Source: Betaproteobacteria bacterium (lineage in GTDB: Bacteria; Pseudomonadota; Gammaproteobacteria; Burkholderiales; Casimicrobiaceae). From it: DNA of 64,000 nucleotides. The stretch lies in contig JAAFIS010000005.1 in NCBI GenBank assembly GCA_013298695.1, positions 62,001 to 126,000 on the forward strand. Direction: 5' to 3'. How positions within the stretch are numbered: the stretch's first letter is position 1; the number at the start of each line of letters is the position of its first letter. Made by a program: the position numbers and the translations under genes. The notes below the pieces were generated by a model, which searched no databases, was not told the DNA's origin, and saw only the letters and a list, made by a program, of their open reading frames with translations. Below, piece after piece: positions 55,511 to 64,000 of this stretch.

Positions 55511-55535
55511 AACCGCCCGAGAGGGCGGTTTTTTT
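55511..55535 (+). terminator. porin terminator
   Basis: ACCGCCC-GAGA-GGGCGGT followed by seven T's; a textbook intrinsic terminator 50 bp after the porin stop. Confidence 0.95.
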
Positions 55536-55617
55536 ATGAGCTATATCGTTCAAGCGGCAAGTAAACTAGGCAATGCGCCGAATTTAGCTAGAAGTCGGAG
55601 GCTCGTACAATTAAGCG

Positions 55618-56238
55618 ATGGATCAATTCGTTTACACGCTCGCGGTCAACGCGATTCCGTTCTTGCTCGCGATCACGCTGCACGAAGCCGCACACGGGTA
55701 CGCTGCGCGCGTGTTCGGTGATCGCACGGCTGAAATGATGGGCCGAATTTCCCTGAACCCGATTAAGCATATAGATTGGATTGGCACGGTTGCGATTCCG
55801 TCGCTCACGCTGCTAATTGGTGGCGTGTTTTTTGGGTGGGCGAAGCCCGTCCCGGTGAACACGAATAACCTGCGCAATCCCAAGACCGACATGATTTGGG
55901 TGGCGGCGGCTGGTCCTGCGGCTAATCTAGTCATGGCGATCGGCTGGGCGTTGGTGTTTAAGTTCAGCGAGTCGAGCGCGCTGAGCGCAATTGCTCGCGC
56001 GGGTATGCTCTGGAATGTGGGTTTGATGGCGCTTAACCTGCTGCCGATTCTTCCGCTGGACGGAGGCCGAATTGTTGCGGGGCTGCTGCCCGGCCCACTG
56101 TCCTACAAATTCTCCCGCCTCGAACCCTATGGGCTGTTTATCGTGCTCGGTCTCGCCGTCGCGGGATTGCTCGGTGTGATCCTTGCGCCGCTGTACAACC
56201 TTGGTTTCGGCGCGTTGAATGCGCTCATCGGTAACTAG
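55618..56238 (+). CDS. site-2-protease-like M50 membrane protease
   Basis: 206 aa. The zinc motif is in ITLHEAAHGYAARVFGD (HEAAH), and the third ligand in NLLPILPLDGGRIV (LDGG). Several membrane segments, no PDZ domain, so this is the short M50 class widely found next to trpS in betaproteobacteria. Substrate unknown. 18 bp before trpS. Confidence 0.9.
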   Translation: MDQFVYTLAVNAIPFLLAITLHEAAHGYAARVFGDRTAEMMGRISLNPIKHIDWIGTVAIPSLTLLIGGVFFGWAKPVPVNTNNLRNPKTDMIWVAAAGPAANLVMAIGWALVFKFSESSALSAIARAGMLWNVGLMALNLLPILPLDGGRIVAGLLPGPLSYKFSRLEPYGLFIVLGLAVAGLLGVILAPLYNLGFGALNALIGN

Positions 56239-56256
56239 CTCTAGCTCGACTTCGTT

Positions 56257-57459
56257 ATGTTTAAAGATCGCGTTCTCTCCGGCATGCGCCCGACGGGCTA
56301 CATGCACATTGGTCACTATCACGGTGCCCTCAAGAACTGGATTGCGTTGCAATCACAGATGGAGTGCTTCTATTTCGTCGCCGATTGGCACGCCCTGACA
56401 ACCAATTACGACGATCCGCGTGTGGTGGCTAAATCAACATTCGAGATGGTCGCCGATTGGCTAGGTGCGGGGCTCAATCCCGACCAATGCACGATTTTTT
56501 TGCAGAGCCAAGTGCCACAACATGCAGAGCTTTCTTTGCTGCTCGGCATGATCACGCCGCTCGGCTGGCTGGAGCGCGTTCCGACCTATAAAGAACAGCA
56601 AGACAACTTGAACGAGAAAGACCTCACGACCTACGGGTTTCTGGGTTACCCGCTGATGCAAACGGCAGACATCATCGTCTACCGCGCAAATAAAGTGCCG
56701 GTCGGCGAAGATCAGGTTTCGCATTTGGAAATTTCGCGTGAAATTGCGCGTCGGTTCAATCACATTTACGGTCGCGAGCCCGGGTTTGAGGAAAAGGCGG
56801 TGCTCGCCACCAAGAAGCTTGGCGGAAAGCTCGCGAAAGAGTACGAATCGTTCAAAACTGCGTACAACCAAGATGGGAACGCGGAGGCGCTCGACAAAGC
56901 GAAAAAGCTTGTCGTCGCTGCCGGCTCGCTGTCAAATGCAGAAAAAGAAATGCTCGTAGGTTTTCTGACAGGTGCGCGAAAAACAATCCTCCCCGAACCG
57001 CAAGCGCTGTTAACGCCAACCTCGAAATTGATCGGTCTAGATGGCCGCAAAATGAGTAAGAGCTACGGCAACGCAATCGATTTGCGCGAACCTGCCGCGT
57101 CGGTCGAGAAAAAAGTACGCGCAATGAAAACTGATCCAAAGCGCGCGCGCCGCACGGATCCGGGCAACCCCGACGATTGCCCCGTGTGGACGCTACATGA
57201 GGTGTACTCCGACGACGCACGCAAGGCCTGGGTGCGCGAAGGCTGCACGACAGCGGGCATTGGCTGCCTTGAGTGTAAGCAGCCGGTGATTGAGGCGATT
57301 AACGCAGAGCTCGCCCCAATTCAGGCGCGGATCGCCGAGATCGAGGCGAAGCCAGATTACGTGAAAGACGTGCTTCGCGCAGGCTGCGCGCGCGCTCGCG
57401 AGGTGACCGAGACGACGATGCGCGACGTGCGCGACGCGATGGGTTTGGCGGAACTCTAA
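56257..57459 (+). CDS. trpS: tryptophanyl-tRNA synthetase
   Basis: 400 aa. The class I signatures are MHIGHYHGALKNW (HIGH) and GLDGRKMSKSYGNAID (KMSKS). GEDQVSHLEISREIARRFN is the tryptophan-site helix. It is longer than the common 330-aa form because of an insertion at about residues 185-250, as in betaproteobacterial TrpS. Confidence 0.97.
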   Translation: MFKDRVLSGMRPTGYMHIGHYHGALKNWIALQSQMECFYFVADWHALTTNYDDPRVVAKSTFEMVADWLGAGLNPDQCTIFLQSQVPQHAELSLLLGMITPLGWLERVPTYKEQQDNLNEKDLTTYGFLGYPLMQTADIIVYRANKVPVGEDQVSHLEISREIARRFNHIYGREPGFEEKAVLATKKLGGKLAKEYESFKTAYNQDGNAEALDKAKKLVVAAGSLSNAEKEMLVGFLTGARKTILPEPQALLTPTSKLIGLDGRKMSKSYGNAIDLREPAASVEKKVRAMKTDPKRARRTDPGNPDDCPVWTLHEVYSDDARKAWVREGCTTAGIGCLECKQPVIEAINAELAPIQARIAEIEAKPDYVKDVLRAGCARAREVTETTMRDVRDAMGLAEL

Positions 57460-57470
57460 GTAGACGATCC

Positions 57471-57878
57471 ATGGCACGCGCAGGTCTTCTTCATCACGTC
57501 GAAATCTACGTTTCTTCGCTGGAGAGCTCGAAACGTTTTTGGGGTGGCTTTTTGGCAAGACTGGGCTATGAAGCGACTCAACAGTGGCCGCAGGGCGCAA
57601 CCTACAAATTGGGCGAAACCTACATCACGTTTGTGCAAACGGAAGCCGCTTTTCTGGAGCCGACGTATCATCGCAAGCGCGTCGGGTTGAACCACCTCGC
57701 GTTTCACGCTGAGTCGCGTGCACAGGTTGATTCGATGACGGAATGGTTGCGAAGTGAAGGTCACCACGTGCTCTACAACGACCGGCACCCTTTCGCGGGG
57801 GGTGAGAACTACTACGCTGTGTTCTTTGAGGATCCAGACCGCATCAAAGTAGAGTTAGTCGCGCCGTTCAACGATTGA
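57471..57878 (+). CDS. VOC-family (glyoxalase/dioxygenase-like) protein
   Basis: 135 aa. LLHHVEIYVSSLESSKRFW starts the first beta-alpha-beta-beta-beta module, and NHLAFHAESRAQVDSM with YYAVFFEDPDRIKVELV the second, with His and Glu positions that could bind a metal. No substrate can be assigned. 11 bp after trpS. Confidence 0.85.
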   Translation: MARAGLLHHVEIYVSSLESSKRFWGGFLARLGYEATQQWPQGATYKLGETYITFVQTEAAFLEPTYHRKRVGLNHLAFHAESRAQVDSMTEWLRSEGHHVLYNDRHPFAGGENYYAVFFEDPDRIKVELVAPFND

Positions 57879-57926
57879 GCGCGAGCGCTTTCAAAATCAA
57901 GCTTCGCATTTCAAGGAGGAAGTACG

Positions 57927-58451
57927 ATGAAAACAGGTGTTGAAAATCTAACGACGTACGCGGCGTATCACCGCGATAAGCGCAACATCGCCACACATTT
58001 TTTTGGTGTTCCGCTGATCGTGCTCGCCGTAGTGATTCTTCTATCGCGACCGGCGTTTGCGCAGGTTGGCGTCATCGCAGTGACGCCCGCGTTAGTGCTT
58101 TCTGCGATTGCTGCAATCTATTATTTGTTACAAGACTTTTGGCTTGGCCTCGTTTTAACGGCGTTTCTTGCGGGCTGTGTCGCGATCGGTCAATCGACGA
58201 TTGAATACGACTGGTTGACCTGGTTGATTCGCGGCGTAAGCCTTTTTGTGATCGGCTGGGTGCTGCAGTTTATCGGCCACTATTTTGAGCAGCGCAAGCC
58301 CGCCTTTGTAGACGATCTCATCGGGCTAATGATTGGCCCGATGTTTGTTGCAGCTGAGATCGCTTTCGCGCTTGGGCTGCGTAAGGATTTACGCGTGCAG
58401 ATTGAAAACGCGGTCGGCCCAACGCAAATTCGCGCGCCGAAACCCGCATAA
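57927..58451 (+). CDS. DUF962 / Mpo1-like membrane protein
   Basis: 174 aa. TTYAAYHRDKRNIATHFFGVP and IGWVLQFIGHYFEQRKPAF carry the conserved histidines of the DUF962 family. Yeast Mpo1 of this family is a dioxygenase in alpha-oxidation of 2-hydroxy fatty acids. Four hydrophobic segments place it in the inner membrane. AAGGAGGAAG ribosome-binding site. Confidence 0.85.
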   Translation: MKTGVENLTTYAAYHRDKRNIATHFFGVPLIVLAVVILLSRPAFAQVGVIAVTPALVLSAIAAIYYLLQDFWLGLVLTAFLAGCVAIGQSTIEYDWLTWLIRGVSLFVIGWVLQFIGHYFEQRKPAFVDDLIGLMIGPMFVAAEIAFALGLRKDLRVQIENAVGPTQIRAPKPA

Positions 58452-58499
58452 AAATACTGGCGGCTAGCTGAGTCTGGCCGCAACTGATTGGATGAGTTG

Positions 58500-59375
58500 A
58501 TGAATATAGAAGTTAGCGACGCCACCGTGGACGCGCCAGCCGTGTTGCTGCCGCATTCGTACGGCAAGGTGTACGGTCAATCGATTTCTGAGCTACCAAA
58601 GGATCTCTACATTCCGCCGGAAGCGCTGGAAATTATTCTGGATGCGTTTGAGGGGCCGCTGGATTTGCTGCTGTATCTGATTCGCAAACAGAACTTAAAT
58701 ATTCTCGACATCCCAATGGCGAACTTGACTCGCCAGTATCTGGAATACGTGGAAGCAATGAAGTCGACGCAGCGTTTTGAGCTGGCGGCAGAATATCTGT
58801 TGATGGCGGCGATGTTGATTGAAATCAAGTCGCGAATGCTTCTGCCGCGTCCGCCCGCCGCCGAGAAGGAAGAGCTCGATCCACGCGCGGAGCTGGTTCG
58901 CCGTCTGCTCGAATATGAGCAGATGAAGGTGGCGGCAGCTGGGCTCGATGATTTGCCAATGGCCGAGCGCGACTTCGCGATCATTCACGTGATTTTTCAA
59001 AAACAAGCGGCGATGAGGATGCCGGACGTTGAGCCGGAAGACTTTTTGCGCGCTTGGGGCTGGATTCTGGCGCGAGCAAAGGTCAACCGCGCGCACTTGA
59101 TTTCACGCGACGAACTTTCCGTGCGCGCACGGATGTCAAACGTGCTTCGCAGGCTAAAACCGGGCGTGCATGTAGAATTCGTGAGTCTGTTCGAGGAAGA
59201 GGCCAATGTGCCGATGGTAATCGTGACCTTCCTCGCGATTTTGGAGTTATCGCGCGAACGCCTAATCACCGTTGCGCAAACCGAACCCTACAGCCCCATT
59301 TACGTGCAACTCGTCGGCGACGGCGGGATCATGGTCGCGGCCAGCACCGATGCGGCAAACGACGAAGCGATGTAA
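58500..59375 (+). CDS. scpA: segregation and condensation protein ScpA
   Basis: 291 aa from ATG 58500 (TTG 58488 is also in frame). EIILDAFEGPLDLLLYLIRKQ, NILDIPMANLTRQYLEYVE and AAEYLLMAAMLIEIKSRMLL form the N-terminal kleisin domain that binds SMC; the C-terminal winged helix has VTFLAILELSRERLITVAQ. It bridges the SMC dimer with ScpB in chromosome organisation. Confidence 0.96.
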   Translation: MNIEVSDATVDAPAVLLPHSYGKVYGQSISELPKDLYIPPEALEIILDAFEGPLDLLLYLIRKQNLNILDIPMANLTRQYLEYVEAMKSTQRFELAAEYLLMAAMLIEIKSRMLLPRPPAAEKEELDPRAELVRRLLEYEQMKVAAAGLDDLPMAERDFAIIHVIFQKQAAMRMPDVEPEDFLRAWGWILARAKVNRAHLISRDELSVRARMSNVLRRLKPGVHVEFVSLFEEEANVPMVIVTFLAILELSRERLITVAQTEPYSPIYVQLVGDGGIMVAASTDAANDEAM

Positions 59376-59457
59376 CCAATTTTCGCTTTCTCGTTGAAGC
59401 GCTTTACAACGGCGTAAGGGCTGCTCGCAACCGCAGTATGTGTTGCTGTAAACCACA

Positions 59458-60207
59458 TTGAGTACATCGTTGGACGAACTCACCCACGCAAAACGCGTCT
59501 TGGAAGCAGTGCTTATGGCAAGCCGTGAACCGCTTCCTCTTGAAGAACTTACTAAAGTATTTGACCCGCCGGTTCCCACGGAAACGGTGCGCTTGCTGCT
59601 TGCTGACCTTACCGCAGAATGGAAAGAACGCGGAAGTTGTGAGCTGGTGCAAGTCGCGACGGGCTATCGCTTTCAAACGCGCGGCGAGATGCAAATGCAT
59701 CTTGACCGACTCGCGCCAGAAAAGCCGCCGAAATATTCGCGCGCAGTCATGGAAACTCTTGCCATCATCGCCTACCGCCAACCCGCTACGCGCGGCGAAA
59801 TCGAAGCAATTCGCGGCGTTGCGGTCTCAAGCAACATTGTCAAAGCGCTCGAAGATCGGGGCTGGGTCGAAACGATCGGTCATAAAGATACGCCGGGTCG
59901 CCCTGCACTCTACGCAACGACCAAACAGTTTTTGAACGATTTGAATCTGCGTTCGCTCGCAGAGTTACCGCCGCTAGCCGAACTCGACGCTCATCCAGCA
60001 CTGGAAATTCCTGAAGTGCCACAAGAGCCGGTTTACCCAGCTCAAGACCGCATTGATTCGGCGATCGATTCCGCGCTCGACGCAGAACGCGTTTCCGCAA
60101 CGACTGACGATGGCGCAGATGCCGGTTTGTTCGAGGACGCCGACGCCACTACTGCGCACGCATCAGCCAACGCGCTGGTTCAACCTTCCACCCCGACTGT
60201 GCACTAA
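59458..60207 (+). CDS. scpB: segregation and condensation protein ScpB
   Basis: 249 aa from a TTG at 59458. Two winged helices: AKRVLEAVLMASREPLPLEEL and ETLAIIAYRQPATRGEIEAIRG, with LEDRGWVETIGHKDTPGRPA. An acidic, disordered C-terminus of about 60 residues follows. It works with ScpA and SMC. rluB starts 3 bp after its stop. Confidence 0.95.
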   Translation: MSTSLDELTHAKRVLEAVLMASREPLPLEELTKVFDPPVPTETVRLLLADLTAEWKERGSCELVQVATGYRFQTRGEMQMHLDRLAPEKPPKYSRAVMETLAIIAYRQPATRGEIEAIRGVAVSSNIVKALEDRGWVETIGHKDTPGRPALYATTKQFLNDLNLRSLAELPPLAELDAHPALEIPEVPQEPVYPAQDRIDSAIDSALDAERVSATTDDGADAGLFEDADATTAHASANALVQPSTPTVH

Positions 60208-60210
60208 TCC

Positions 60211-62550
60211 ATGAACGATATGAACGACAACTCGGGCGACGGCGCGGATGACCACGAACCGGGCGATGTGAACGGCAATGTTGATCCGGCATGGGCAAAG
60301 AAGCAATCGAGAGCAGGGCAACGACCGCCGTCTGTCCCTCGCGATGGCGGCACCGCGGGCGCACGTCCGCCGAGGCAGCGCCGCCCGCGGCGAGATGCGC
60401 CAACCGAAGGGGTGCAAGAGCCGTCGGCAGTTGCTAGAGCGGGCGATTTCGCACCCAGCCTTGCTCCGTCAGAGCATGAACCGTCTTCCGGCAATCCGGA
60501 TTTCGTCTCGACTTCAAGTGAGACGGTCGAGCCCGGAGCCGGTCCGCAATTAACTGACGACGCGAGTTCGCCTCGGCAACCGGGCGGCGAGCGTCGCTCG
60601 CGGGGCATGCGTCGCTCGCGCCGCGGCGATCGCGAACGTGCGCCGCAGGCTAGTGACAATCGGCAGCAAGCCGCTGTTTTATTGGGCGACGATGCTACTT
60701 TAGCCGGTGAACGAGATGACCGCTTAACGAGCGTTACGCCCAACTTAAACGAGGAAAATAGCGAGATAGCTAATCCTGCAAACCCAGGCGCGTTTGGCGA
60801 TCCGTCGCGGCCGATGGATCGCTCTGCTCGGCGCAATCGCAATCGCAATCGTCATCGAGAATCGCATGAGGCGCGCCGTGAGCGCGAAGCGATTCGAGCC
60901 GGCGCAGAAGCACCGCTTGATTTGATCGACGAGACGACCGGGGAATCGGTAGAGAACACTGCGGAGGGCGAGCGACTACACAAAGTGCTCGCGCAACAGG
61001 GGTTGGGTTCACGTCGCGAAATGGAATCGCTGATCCAAGCCGGTGCCATTGAAGTTAACGGCAAACCTGCGCAAGTCGGTCAAGTGGTCAACGAAAGCGA
61101 TCGTGTTTTTGTGAAGCGCCGCAAGGTCAACATCAAACTGGGTGACGATAAACCTCGCATCCTGATCTATCACAAGCCGCCCGGCGAAATCGTTTCGCGC
61201 GATGATCCAGAACAACGCGACACTGTGTTTGATCGATTGCCGAAACCCGATCACGGGAAATGGGTCGCGATGGGGCGACTTGATTACAACACTGAAGGTT
61301 TGCTGCTGTTCACCACGTACGGCGAATTGGCTAACCGCATGATGCACCCGCGCTACGAAATCATGCGCGAGTATTCGGTGCGAATTCTGGGCGAACTCAC
61401 ACCCGAGCAAGAAGACGAGTTGATTGACGGCATCGAACTCGATGACGGTCCCGCGCGCGTGCTCTCTTTGGATCGAATCGATCGCGACAGCGAGGGGGCG
61501 AATCATTGGTATCGAATCACCATTAACGAAGGCCGAAATCGCGAAGTGCGGCGCATGTTCGAACACCTTGGTTTAACCGTCAGCCGACTGCTACGTACTC
61601 GTTATGGCGTGGTGAACATGCCGTCGTGGCTTAAACGTGGGCAGTACAAATTGCTCGATGAAAACGACACCTTCAACGTTCTCGAGTCAGTCGGTCTACG
61701 TTCACGCAAAAAGTTAGAGAAGGCCGCGCGGTTTGGCGGTGCACGCGGAAAAATACCGCAGGGACCTGTGGGCCCAATGCGCTCAGCGTCCGAACACGAT
61801 GCGATCTGGACCGGCGCACCAGCGCCAGGCGCTGGCCTGCCGGGCGCGCGTGATCGCCGTGGTGCGAATTCGCGCACCGGTCGCGACGGCCGCGTGCGCG
61901 GACGTGGTGGCGATGGCGAGAACTTCGGCGCATCGCTTTCGCTGCAGCAACAACAGTTTCCTGGCTTCGGTGGTGGCGCAGCCGCCGCTGCTGACGCAGC
62001 CGCACCTCGGCGCGGACGCCCACAGCACCGCGTGCGTGGTCCGGGTGGCGACGTCAATGGAAACGTTGCGCCAGGCTATCGTGCGGGCGGCGGTCAAGCC
62101 AATCCTCGTGGACGCAATCAAGCGCGGCGCGGACGCGGCCCGAGTCAAAACCCTAACGTGGGCGCCAACGAATTTGATCCAAACAACGCAGTTCAGGGCG
62201 GCGCTGCGGTCGAAGGTGCGGCGGGCAATGCGCCGAATCAGCGCAATGGTCGCGGTCGTAATGATCGACGCGGCCGCAATAACCAAGGTGGGCGCAGACA
62301 GAGTGCGCCGCCGAACGCTCGGTTTGCTGCAGACGGCACGCCTTTGCCTGCGGCAAGCGGAGATGCACCTGCCGTCGGTGGCGATGCTCGGGCGTTCGCA
62401 CCGGACGGAACGCCGAATGCCGGCAACAACCGCCGTCGCAATAACCGCGGTCGCCGTAACAACGGACGTGGACCGCGTGAGCCTCGCGTTGACGGGGGCG
62501 CTGGCGGCGAGCCAAGTGCGCCAGTGCCTCCGGCATCAAGCGACGAGTAA
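60211..62550 (+). CDS. rluB: 23S rRNA pseudouridine synthase RluB with long basic extensions
   Basis: 779 aa, about three times the length of a bare RluB. Residues 1-250 are low complexity and highly charged. An S4 domain begins near 253 (RLHKVLAQQGLGSRREMESL). The catalytic domain runs to about 495, with the active Asp in GRLDYNTEGLLLFT and INEGRNREVRRMFEHLGL. Residues about 500-779 are Arg/Gly/Asn-rich with many RGR and RRG runs. RluB modifies a uridine near 2605 in 23S rRNA. The tails probably bind RNA without fixed structure. Confidence 0.95.
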   Translation: MNDMNDNSGDGADDHEPGDVNGNVDPAWAKKQSRAGQRPPSVPRDGGTAGARPPRQRRPRRDAPTEGVQEPSAVARAGDFAPSLAPSEHEPSSGNPDFVSTSSETVEPGAGPQLTDDASSPRQPGGERRSRGMRRSRRGDRERAPQASDNRQQAAVLLGDDATLAGERDDRLTSVTPNLNEENSEIANPANPGAFGDPSRPMDRSARRNRNRNRHRESHEARREREAIRAGAEAPLDLIDETTGESVENTAEGERLHKVLAQQGLGSRREMESLIQAGAIEVNGKPAQVGQVVNESDRVFVKRRKVNIKLGDDKPRILIYHKPPGEIVSRDDPEQRDTVFDRLPKPDHGKWVAMGRLDYNTEGLLLFTTYGELANRMMHPRYEIMREYSVRILGELTPEQEDELIDGIELDDGPARVLSLDRIDRDSEGANHWYRITINEGRNREVRRMFEHLGLTVSRLLRTRYGVVNMPSWLKRGQYKLLDENDTFNVLESVGLRSRKKLEKAARFGGARGKIPQGPVGPMRSASEHDAIWTGAPAPGAGLPGARDRRGANSRTGRDGRVRGRGGDGENFGASLSLQQQQFPGFGGGAAAAADAAAPRRGRPQHRVRGPGGDVNGNVAPGYRAGGGQANPRGRNQARRGRGPSQNPNVGANEFDPNNAVQGGAAVEGAAGNAPNQRNGRGRNDRRGRNNQGGRRQSAPPNARFAADGTPLPAASGDAPAVGGDARAFAPDGTPNAGNNRRRNNRGRRNNGRGPREPRVDGGAGGEPSAPVPPASSDE

Positions 62551-62807
62551 CGGCAAGCAGCCACATCGGCGCGCAGTCGTTGCTGCGCAGCGCACTCACA
62601 TGCCGCAGTGAGCCACAGACCGGGGCACGCGGCGAGCTCACGCGACCACGCGGCGCGTCGCTCAGCAGTCGATCTGTATAAAGACTCGCTCAACCGTACC
62701 CGACTCAATCCGCACGTAGGACGCGGCCAAGATCACTCGCGCCCCGCCGCGCTTAACGAATAAGCATCTGCGCGGGGCGGTGATTTATGGGGCGTGGGAA
62801 AAAGGGG
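62551..62807. other. gap downstream of rluB and of tRNA-Thr
   Basis: No gene seen. A long imperfect hairpin (ATCAC/GTGAT plus CGCCCCGC/GCGGGGCG, 62732-62784) lies just past the 3' end of the minus-strand tRNA and could mark its termination or processing; CTTTTTCCC follows the tRNA CCA on the minus strand. Confidence 0.55.
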
Positions 62808-62883
62808 TGGTGCCGATGAAGAGAGTCGAACTCCCGACCTTCGCATTACGAATGCGCTGCTCTACCAACTGAGCTACATCGGC
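62808..62883 (-). tRNA. thrT: tRNA-Thr, anticodon CGU
   Basis: 76 nt including encoded CCA. The acceptor stem GCCGATG pairs with CATCGGC, the discriminator is A, and CCA is encoded (62808-62810). D-arm GCTCAGTTGGTAGAGC, anticodon stem-loop with loop TTCGTAA (anticodon CGT at positions 34-36, reading ACG), and T-arm with GTTCGA are all present. The identity threonine follows from the anticodon. Confidence 0.97.
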
Positions 62884-62976
62884 ATTTCTAGACCGCGATC
62901 AGACGAATTCTGATGGGTTTCGAACTAGCATGAAATGCGCGCTTAACGCGCATCCAACCTAGCCCATAATTATGCC

Positions 62977-63738
62977 ATGAAACTATCCCGTGTTTTCGGC
63001 TTCCATGCCGTGCTTGCCCGCCTGCAGCGTCGCCCCGAATCCGTCGTCGAAATCTACGCCAGCGCAGATCGCGCGGACGCGCGGATGGACTCGCTCAACG
63101 CGGCAGCGGCAGCAGCTGACGTAGAAATCAGTCGAGTCGATAGCGGGCGTTTGCGTGCGCTTGCGCAATCCGACGAGCATCAGGGCGTTGTTGCATTGGT
63201 GGAAAGTGTCGATCACGTTGAGACGTTTGAGACGGTATTGCGCAGCGCATCCGAGCGATTTAAGGCGGGCGGTGTGCCGCCCTTGTTTTTGCTGCTAGAT
63301 CAAGTGCAAGACCCGCACAATTTGGGCGCGTGCATTCGCTCAGCCGACGCGTTTGGTGCCGATGCGGTCATCGTGCCTAAGCACGGTTCGGCACCCGTTT
63401 CAGCCGTCGCGATGAAAGCTGCAAGCGGCGCAACCGAGACAACGCCCGTTTGCGAGGTGACCAATCTCGCTCAGTGCATCGAGACATTGAAGCAAGCCGG
63501 CGTTTGGGTGCTGGGTGCCGAGATGGAGACCGACGCTACGTTGTTCAACACGCGGCTCGACGGCGCCCTGGCGTGGGTGCTTGGCAACGAGGGCCGCGGC
63601 CTACGTCGTCTCACTCGCGAAAAATGTGATGCGTTGGTGGCCATCCCGATGCAGGGTGCGGTTGAGAGTTTGAACGTTTCGAACGCTGCCGCAGTGTGCT
63701 TGTTTGCTACGCAGGCGGCGCGTCATGCGGCGCGATAG
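62977..63738 (+). CDS. rlmB: 23S rRNA (guanosine-2251 2'-O)-methyltransferase RlmB
   Basis: 253 aa. An N-terminal L30e-like domain (SRVFGFHAVLARLQRRP, then SDEHQGVVALV) and the SPOUT domain with FLLLDQVQDPHNLGACIRSA, HGSAPVSAVAMKAASGATE, AWVLGNEGRGLR and VAIPMQGAVESLNVSNAAAV match RlmB, which methylates G2251 in the ribosomal P-loop. The usual upstream rnr gene is not adjacent. Confidence 0.95.
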   Translation: MKLSRVFGFHAVLARLQRRPESVVEIYASADRADARMDSLNAAAAAADVEISRVDSGRLRALAQSDEHQGVVALVESVDHVETFETVLRSASERFKAGGVPPLFLLLDQVQDPHNLGACIRSADAFGADAVIVPKHGSAPVSAVAMKAASGATETTPVCEVTNLAQCIETLKQAGVWVLGAEMETDATLFNTRLDGALAWVLGNEGRGLRRLTREKCDALVAIPMQGAVESLNVSNAAAVCLFATQAARHAAR

Positions 63739-63868
63739 TTTGACGTTTGGTCGGAGCGTGGACCTGAAAAAAAACCGAGTTCGCGCACGTGCGGGCGTGT
63801 CCACGCATGAATGTTGCTTAGCAGCAAGCTAAACTCCGCCTTTCACTTTTTTAGCGCTCTTCGCTCGC

Positions 63869-64000
63869 ATGCTCGCGTTTATTCTTCGTCGCCTCGTTCA
63901 AGCCATGTTGGTCATGCTCGCCGTCGGGCTTGTGGCATTCTCTTTATTCAACTACGTGGGCGACCCGGTGAACTTGATGCTCGGTCAAGATGCGACACCG
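63869..64000 (+). CDS. Dpp/Opp-type ABC permease, N-terminus only
   Basis: 44 codons up to the window end. MLAFILRRLVQAMLVMLAVG followed by FSLFNYVGDPVNLMLGQDAT is the typical start of the DppB/OppB family of peptide or nickel transporter permeases (first membrane helix, then the periplasmic GDP segment). The substrate cannot be judged. Confidence 0.85.
   Translation, partial: MLAFILRRLVQAMLVMLAVGLVAFSLFNYVGDPVNLMLGQDATP

Noticed and set aside
60204-60848. 214-aa minus-strand frame opposite the rluB head
   Set aside because: Shadow of the low-complexity rluB N-terminus. Similar antisense frames at 61602-62057 and 62238-62708 mirror the RG-rich tail.

Overview
The window comes from the chromosome of a Gram-negative proteobacterium, most likely a betaproteobacterium. 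The evidence is gene order: pyrG-kdsA-DUF1330-eno-ftsB, surE-pcm-nlpD, ratA/rnfH near smpB, scpA-scpB-rluB, a Burkholderia-type porin and IPTL-CTERM proteins. Species cannot be named from the sequence. Coding density is high, both strands are used, and there is no plasmid, prophage or CRISPR signature.

Layout. 1-3990 (minus): a TPP riboswitch leads an operon of a TonB-dependent receptor, a PnuC-type permease and a NadR-like P-loop kinase, followed by a YqaA-type membrane protein. The riboswitch makes this a probable thiamine salvage operon, not a nicotinamide riboside one. 4032-5471: a sodium:solute symporter. 5957-19730 (plus): eleven tightly packed genes for amino-sugar and probably peptidoglycan scavenging: TonB receptor, GH84 hexosaminidase, GntR regulator, NagA, NagB-II, MurQ, AmpG-like carrier, NagX, a DigH-like (GHL10) lipoprotein, a BadF-type sugar kinase and an M14 peptidase. 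In the reading offered here, glycan fragments are cut outside or in the periplasm, imported, phosphorylated, freed of lactate (MurQ), deacetylated (NagA) and deaminated to fructose-6-phosphate (NagB-II).

19930-25097: an insertion scar. A 546-bp copy of the 3' end of hemA (5-aminolevulinate synthase) lies 3.3 kb from the intact gene. Between the copies are two surface-protein genes, one with three 86-residue repeats and one with an IPTL-CTERM sorting tail. 25086-28135: folP, glmM, DUF599. 28285-32460: a small accessory stretch (truncated antitoxin, YdeI-like, MarR, SnoaL-like, CurA-type reductase, beta-propeller lipoprotein). 32818-44323: housekeeping core with pyrG, kdsA, eno, ftsB, two SPOUT methyltransferases, an iron(III)-binding protein, mutS and suhB. 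44460-49557: rnfH, ratA, cidA/lrgB, smpB, an LEA-like lipoprotein and the ribosomal oxygenase roxA. 49544-64000: iron ABC permease, surE-pcm-nlpD without rpoS, porin, M50 protease, trpS, scpA-scpB-rluB, tRNA-Thr(CGU), rlmB and the start of a Dpp/Opp-type permease.

The intergenic DNA is unusually rich in repeats. One family is a pair of AT-centred GCCC...GGGC palindromes with centres 66-67 bp apart, in five full copies mostly just after plus-strand stop codons. A second is made of tandem GACGACGC...TTCG...GCT hairpin units on both sides of mutS. There are also three different REP-like inverted pairs and hairpins that overlap stop codons. All comparisons were made by eye; family names come from motif recognition, not database searches.
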